DNA of 64,000 nt from Sneathiellales bacterium (GTDB lineage: Bacteria; Pseudomonadota; Alphaproteobacteria; JANQFL01). The notes under the pieces were generated by a model. That model ran no database searches. It was not told where the DNA came from and saw nothing but the letters and a program-made list of their open reading frames with translations. The stretch's first letter is position 1. Every line of letters begins with the position of its first letter. The position numbers and the translations under genes were made by a program. The stretch is from NCBI GenBank assembly GCA_028277845.1, contig JANQFL010000011.1, positions 124,001 to 188,000 on the forward strand, read 5' to 3'. Below are positions 60,401 to 64,000 of the stretch, piece after piece.

Positions 60401-63400
60401 GCGGCGGCGATCTGCCGTCATGGCTGAGCTTCGATGGCGGCACACGCACGTTCACGGGGACGCCGCTGCAAGCCGATGTCGGCACCCTCACAGTGCGGGT
60501 CACGGCGACCGATGGCGGTGGGTTGAGCACCTTCGACGATTTCGACATCGTTGTCGGCGACACGCCCGATGCGCCGGTGATCACGCCGGGCCAGACGTTT
60601 GACATTGCCGAAAACAGTCCGTCCGGCCAATCCGTCGGATTTGTCGCGGCCAGTGATGAAGACGGTGATCCACTCGAGCAGTTCCAATTCGCCAGCGGCA
60701 ACGATCTCGGCTTTTTCGACATCGATCCGCTCACCGGGGAAATCACGGTCAGCAGCACCGCCAACCTGGATTTCGAGGGCACTGCGTCGTTTACGCTGGG
60801 TATCACCGTTTCGGACGGCACCAACACCTCGGCGCCGGTCGATGTCGTCGTCAACCTGACGAACGTCAACGAACAACCGACCGTCGATAACGAAATTCCG
60901 GACCAAAATGCGTTCGAGGACGCCGCGTTCAATTTCGTCGTCGCCGCCGGCGCGTTCGGTGACCCCGACGCCGGCGACAGCCTGACGTTTGCGGCGGCTC
61001 TGCCCAACGGCGACGACCTGCCGTCGTGGCTGAACTTCGATGGCGGTACGCGCACGTTCACCGGTACACCGCTACAAGCGGATGTCGGGACGCTCACGGT
61101 GCGAGTCACGGCGACCGATGGCGACGGCCTAAGCACATTCGACGATTTTGACATCGTTGTCAGCAATACGACGGACGCTCCGGTCATCACGCCCGGCCAG
61201 TCCTTCGATATCGAGGAAAACAGCGAACCCTCGACGCCGGTGGGAACCGTGGATGCCAACGATCCGGATGGTGATCCGCTGCAGAGTTTCCAGATCGTTT
61301 CCGGCAATGACGGCAACTTCCAGATTCATCCGACGACGGGTCAGATCACGCTCGCAGCCGGCGCCCAATTGGACCACGAAGGCACGGACACCTACACGCT
61401 CGGTATCACCGTCTCCGACGGCACGAACACGTCGGCGCCTGTGGACGTTACGGTCAATGTTCTTGACATCAACGAGAACCCGACGGACATCGCCATCACG
61501 GGCGCGGTCGTCACCGAAGATGCACCCGATGCGACGGTTGTCGGCACCTTGTCGGCCAGCGATCCGGATGACGGCGACACCCACACTTTTGCTTTCGCGC
61601 CGGGCGGTGACGGCGGTGGACGCTTTGTCATCGTCGGCAACGAACTGCGGGTGGCCAGCGGAGCCAGTTTCGATCACGAAACCGAGCCATCGGTCGACGT
61701 CACCATCATCGCCACCGACAGCGGAACGCCGGGCAGGATTTATCAGGAAACGCTGACCGTTTCCGTCGACGACGCCAACGAGGCGCCGACGGATCTCGAC
61801 ATCTCGTCGTCCGCCATTGCCGAGGATGCTACGGCCGGTCTTGTGGTCGGCACACTATCGGCAACGGACCCGGATAGCGGCGATAGTCACACCTTCTCGT
61901 TTGCGCCGGGCGGCGACGGGGGCGGGCGGTTCGTTATCGTCGGCAACGAGTTGCGGGTGGCCAACGGCGCCAGCTTCGATCATGAGACCGAAGCAACGAT
62001 CGACGTCACCGTCATTGCGACCGACAGCGGCAACGAGACCCGTCAGGAAACCATCACCGTCGACATCGGCGACGTCAACGAACAGCCGGCGGTCGACAAC
62101 CCGATCCCGGACCAGACCGCCAACGAAGACGCGGCGTTCAGTTTTACCTTCGCGGCGGACGCGTTCGGCGACGAGGACGCCGGCGATTCGCTGACATTCG
62201 AGGCCGAGCTGTCCAACGGCGACCCCCTGCCCGGCTGGCTCCAGTTCGACGCCGGCACGCGCACGTTCGCCGGCACACCGCAACAGGCGGACCTGGGCAC
62301 GATCACCGTGCGCGTGACCGCTACGGACAGTGGCAGTCTTGAAACGTTCGATGAATTCGACATCGAGGTCTTCGGCCAGAACGACGCACCGGACGTAACC
62401 GCCGCGGCATCGCCCATCAGCTATGACGAAGGTGACGGCGTCATCAACGTCGACACCGGCATTTCGGTGACCGACGTCGACTCGTCGGATTTCGACGGTG
62501 GCAACCTCACCGTGTCACTCCTGAACGGCCAGGCCAACGATACGCTGTTCATCGAGGACCAGGGCACGGGCACCGGCCAGATCGCTGTGGTGACATCGGG
62601 CCAGGTCGTGCAGTACCAGGGCACCGAAATCGGCACCTATAGCGGCGGGACCTCCGGCTCCGATCCGTTGGTCATTGCGTTGAATGCAAGCGCCACCCCG
62701 GAGGCCGTGCAGGCCCTGGCCCGGGCAATCACTTTCGAAAACACATCCGACGACCCGGCCGGCGGCGCACGCACGGTGCGGTTCGTCGCCAACGACGGCG
62801 ACGGCGGCACCAGCGATCCGGCGGACGTTACCCTGACCGTCAATCCGGTCAACGATCCGCCTGTCATCACACCGAACCAATCCTTCTCGGTGGACGAAAA
62901 CAGCCCGGAGTCTACGGTGGTCGGTGGGGTTGCGGTCACGGACCCGGACGGCGGCCCGCTGCAGAACTACCAGATCGTCTCGGGCAATAGCGCGGGCAAC
63001 TTCCAGATCGATCCGACTTCCGGCCTGATTACGGTCGCCGCCAATCCCGGTTTGAACTTCGAGCAGACCGACAGCTACGACCTGGGCATTACCGTATCCG
63101 ACGGCACGGACACGTCGCAGACCGTCACGGTGACGGTCAACATCAACGACATGAACGAACCGCCAACGGACATCGGCATTTCTTCCAACGACGTGTTCGA
63201 AAATGCGGTGGCGGGCGCCGCGGTCGGTGTTCTTACGGTGACGGACGAGGACGGCGGCGACACGCACACGTTCTCCTTCGCGCCGGGCGGCGATGGCGGC
63301 GGACGCTTCGTCATCGTCGGCAACGAATTGCGGGTGGCCAACGGCGCCGGCTTCGATCATGAGACCGAGCCCACTATCGACGTCACCATCATCGCCACCG

Positions 63401-64000
63401 ACAACGGCAACGAAACGGTGCAGAAGACCATCACCGTCGATATCGACGACGCCAACGAGGCCCCGACGGACGTCGACATCACGTCGAACCTTGTGCTCGA
63501 AGACGCCGCCGCCGGCACCATCGTCGGCGGTCTGCTGGCGACGGACGAAGACAGCGGAGATACGCACACATTCTCCTTCGCGCCGGGCGGCGACGCGGGC
63601 GGCCGGTTCGTCATCGACGGCGACCTGCTCCGGGTCGCCAATGGCGCCGGCTTCGATCATGAGACCGAACCCACGGTCGATGTCACGATCATCGCCACCG
63701 ACAGCGGCAATGAGACGGTGCAGAAGATCTTGTCGATCACCATCGATGATGCCAACGAGGCACCGACGGACATCGGCATCTCGGCGAGCACTGTCTTCGA
63801 GGACGCCGCGGCGGGCGTTCTGGTGGGGAATCTCTCGGCCACGGACGAAGACACCGGCGACACGCACACATTTACGTTCGCGCCGGGCGGTGACGGCGGC
63901 GGTCGGTTCGTCATCGCCGGCACACAGTTGCAGGTGGCCAACGGCGCCATCTTCGACTTCGAAACCGAACCCACGGTCGATGTCACGATTGTCGCCACCG
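57409..64000 (+). CDS. Giant FecR/RTX/Calx-beta/cadherin-like secreted protein (5' part; continues past window)
   Basis: The frame is open for 2197 codons from the ATG at 57409 (AAGGGG upstream) to the window end. Residues 43-65 carry the short motif shared with the protein at 50053. Residues about 111-225 form a FecR-like, retention-module-like domain (GTVKTIEGEVFATR, GDVITTGDGSQIG, AEIGIRGT). A Gly/Asp-rich linker follows (260-425) with an AQIAAAAGGQE stretch, then a Pro/Thr spacer (425-475), RTX nonapeptides (482-587), a Calx-beta domain (about 643-750) and from about 754 a long chain of cadherin-like and putative-Ig repeats. It is a probable type I secreted adhesin that may be held at the surface by its N-terminus. 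Confidence 0.9.
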   Translation, partial: MRTEESDTTAGAGGTGADTVVLHAAEAPRLVVPGGDFLLKAAFSRDGDDLILTGADGATVIVQDFFLQEAPPTLETLSGARIPPDLATALAGPQVAGMMAQAGGASGGQPIGTVKTIEGEVFATRANGVVDTLSTNDPVFQGDVITTGDGSQIGIVFVDGTNFSLSANARMVLDSLVYDPGTGGGGMQVSALQGAFAFITGSIAKSGGEGMTVRTPVAEIGIRGTTVNGDLQVEGAESRITLTPDLVTKHVGKVEVRNAAGLEILDEAFESTTVFSFFAPPSQPEIIPPAEFQAVHGGAANVLQNTYQLYLEDERRRENGDDDAPPGAPGSAPGGGSDEESGGGGAPGAEGGDGDQGSLDPTPEELAQIAAAAGGQEGDGGDEGQDDGTGDQPGDDQGDTGDGQGGGQQTQGGAGSPFVVTTNEPSTTITPPPPAPPTPTSTPTPTPPAPSTPTSPSPPPPPPPPVVIPDPPTPPVNQTIVGDAGDNVLTGGAGNDFIDGGAGNDTISGGDGDDTIRGGEGDDTIDGGAGNDDIIATPGADNVQGGSGNDIIVTGEDDDTVDGGAGDDQITGGEDDDTIEGGSGTDTAIYSGAYNNGEGYTVTIVDGTITVTDDDDSDGDDGTDTLTGIERLQFTDITIDVANLPTISVDDPVVDEDAGTVTFILTLSAVPVLPVQVDYATADGTAQADSDYVAEASTANFAIGQTQTTVTVDLTDDSLVEGPEGFTLNLSNPVNATIADGSGAATINDDDTAPVIAPNQSFSVDENSGSGVLVGTVLASDADGDAPENFQIVSGNEAGNFTINSKTGEISVSTTADLDFEGTNTFTLGITTSDGANTSAEVDVVINLNDVNEQPTDVDAPSASVAEDAAAGTVVGSLAATDPDAGDSHTFSFASGGDGGGRFEIVGDQIRVASGASFDFETEPSIDVTVIAEDSGGLTHQEVISVAIGDANDAPVVDSEIPDQAAAEDQQFNFTFDADAFDDPDAGDSLTYTAALPGGGDLPSWLSFDGGTRTFTGTPLQADVGTLTVRVTATDGGGLSTFDDFDIVVGDTPDAPVITPGQTFDIAENSPSGQSVGFVAASDEDGDPLEQFQFASGNDLGFFDIDPLTGEITVSSTANLDFEGTASFTLGITVSDGTNTSAPVDVVVNLTNVNEQPTVDNEIPDQNAFEDAAFNFVVAAGAFGDPDAGDSLTFAAALPNGDDLPSWLNFDGGTRTFTGTPLQADVGTLTVRVTATDGDGLSTFDDFDIVVSNTTDAPVITPGQSFDIEENSEPSTPVGTVDANDPDGDPLQSFQIVSGNDGNFQIHPTTGQITLAAGAQLDHEGTDTYTLGITVSDGTNTSAPVDVTVNVLDINENPTDIAITGAVVTEDAPDATVVGTLSASDPDDGDTHTFAFAPGGDGGGRFVIVGNELRVASGASFDHETEPSVDVTIIATDSGTPGRIYQETLTVSVDDANEAPTDLDISSSAIAEDATAGLVVGTLSATDPDSGDSHTFSFAPGGDGGGRFVIVGNELRVANGASFDHETEATIDVTVIATDSGNETRQETITVDIGDVNEQPAVDNPIPDQTANEDAAFSFTFAADAFGDEDAGDSLTFEAELSNGDPLPGWLQFDAGTRTFAGTPQQADLGTITVRVTATDSGSLETFDEFDIEVFGQNDAPDVTAAASPISYDEGDGVINVDTGISVTDVDSSDFDGGNLTVSLLNGQANDTLFIEDQGTGTGQIAVVTSGQVVQYQGTEIGTYSGGTSGSDPLVIALNASATPEAVQALARAITFENTSDDPAGGARTVRFVANDGDGGTSDPADVTLTVNPVNDPPVITPNQSFSVDENSPESTVVGGVAVTDPDGGPLQNYQIVSGNSAGNFQIDPTSGLITVAANPGLNFEQTDSYDLGITVSDGTDTSQTVTVTVNINDMNEPPTDIGISSNDVFENAVAGAAVGVLTVTDEDGGDTHTFSFAPGGDGGGRFVIVGNELRVANGAGFDHETEPTIDVTIIATDNGNETVQKTITVDIDDANEAPTDVDITSNLVLEDAAAGTIVGGLLATDEDSGDTHTFSFAPGGDAGGRFVIDGDLLRVANGAGFDHETEPTVDVTIIATDSGNETVQKILSITIDDANEAPTDIGISASTVFEDAAAGVLVGNLSATDEDTGDTHTFTFAPGGDGGGRFVIAGTQLQVANGAIFDFETEPTVDVTIVAT
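58852..59169 (+). repeat. RTX nonapeptide calcium-binding repeat array inside the giant gene
   Basis: About eleven GGxGxDxUx-type repeats (for example GGAGNDFIDGGAGNDTI) run over residues 482-587. Each pair of half-repeats binds calcium and folds into a parallel beta roll after secretion. Unlike typical RTX toxins, the array lies near the N-terminus, between the proline-rich spacer and the Calx-beta domain. Confidence 0.9.
59671..64000 (+). repeat. Cadherin-like repeat chain inside the giant gene
   Basis: Units of about 95-105 residues repeat with fixed signatures. One type has VDENS, DxDG, NFxI and GxI, then LDFEGT and TLGITVSDGTNTS. A second has EDA, VVGxLxATDxDxGDSHTF, GGDGGGRFVIVGNELRVANG and FDHETEPTVDVTIIATD, ending in DANEAPTD. 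A third has NEDAAFxFxF, FDAGTRTFAGTPxQADLGT. The type-two copies near the window end (61490-64000) are close to each other at the DNA level, suggesting recent duplication. The chain is cut by the end of the window. Confidence 0.9.

Noticed and set aside
1-64000. tRNA, rRNA, insertion sequence or prophage genes
   Set aside because: I looked for T-loop patterns, transposase and integrase motifs and found none, so the accessory islands show no visible mobility genes.

Overview
The window is high-GC DNA (my impression from reading; not computed) from an alphaproteobacterium, most likely Rhodospirillales-like. The grounds are MlaC/MlaA and DgcN/DgcA relatives, a DivK-like receiver with a full CtrA-type box (TTAA-N7-TTAAC), a DUF1127 protein, a GcvA-like LysR, Tad pseudopilins and a PmtA-like lipid methyltransferase. 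There are no rRNA or tRNA genes, no insertion sequence and no CRISPR array. It reads as ordinary chromosome with several accessory islands.

Layout. 1-172: end of an EAL-domain protein. 173-1607: a 1.4-kb gene-free stretch holding a three-way-junction element, a terminator, a C-rich hairpin-dense tract and an AT-rich segment with a cluster of DnaA-box-like 9-mers (origin-like, unproven). 1608-4721: envelope lipid-transport genes (MlaC-like, Sel1, MlaA-like). 4740-8042: ACT-domain regulator, gamma-carbonic-anhydrase fold protein, and the DgcN-DgcA pair for D-glutamate. 8067-8523: DivK-like receiver under a CtrA-like site. 9010-15985: acyl-CoA ligase, a decayed BTAD-type regulator, then an ATGA-coupled run (AlkD-like, DenD-like, SDR) and membrane/protease genes. 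16075-21021: DUF1127, GcvA-like, BipA, TetR-YciI with a double operator, cytochrome b561. 21100-24840: Spy-like periplasmic protein divergent from an EnvZ/OmpR-type pair whose sensor carries an aspartate-rich periplasmic run, then a pentapeptide-repeat protein. 24966-29860: two tandem paralogous acyl-CoA synthetases and a hydrolase. 29888-32916: Tad pilus minor components. 32922-36320: a 1132-residue membrane-anchored coiled-coil protein. 36483-40825: CoA metabolism and two methyltransferases.

40834-48741 is the most unusual metabolic island: an NrtS-SIS (GmhA-like) fusion, a NodU-type carbamoyltransferase, an MGT-type glycosyltransferase, two CapK/PaaK-like adenylate-forming enzymes and a sulfotransferase. 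It looks like a glycan or small-molecule tailoring pathway that I cannot match to a described one.

50053-64000 is a type I secretion/adhesion locus. It encodes a 1633-residue acidic protein with about 20 copies of a repeat that is not the classic RTX nonapeptide, a TolC-family channel, and a giant FecR/RTX/Calx-beta/cadherin-like protein running off the end of the window. The two large proteins share a short N-terminal motif, and the giant gene has a CtrA-like box upstream. Cell-cycle-linked control of adhesion is therefore a reasonable hypothesis, not a demonstrated fact.
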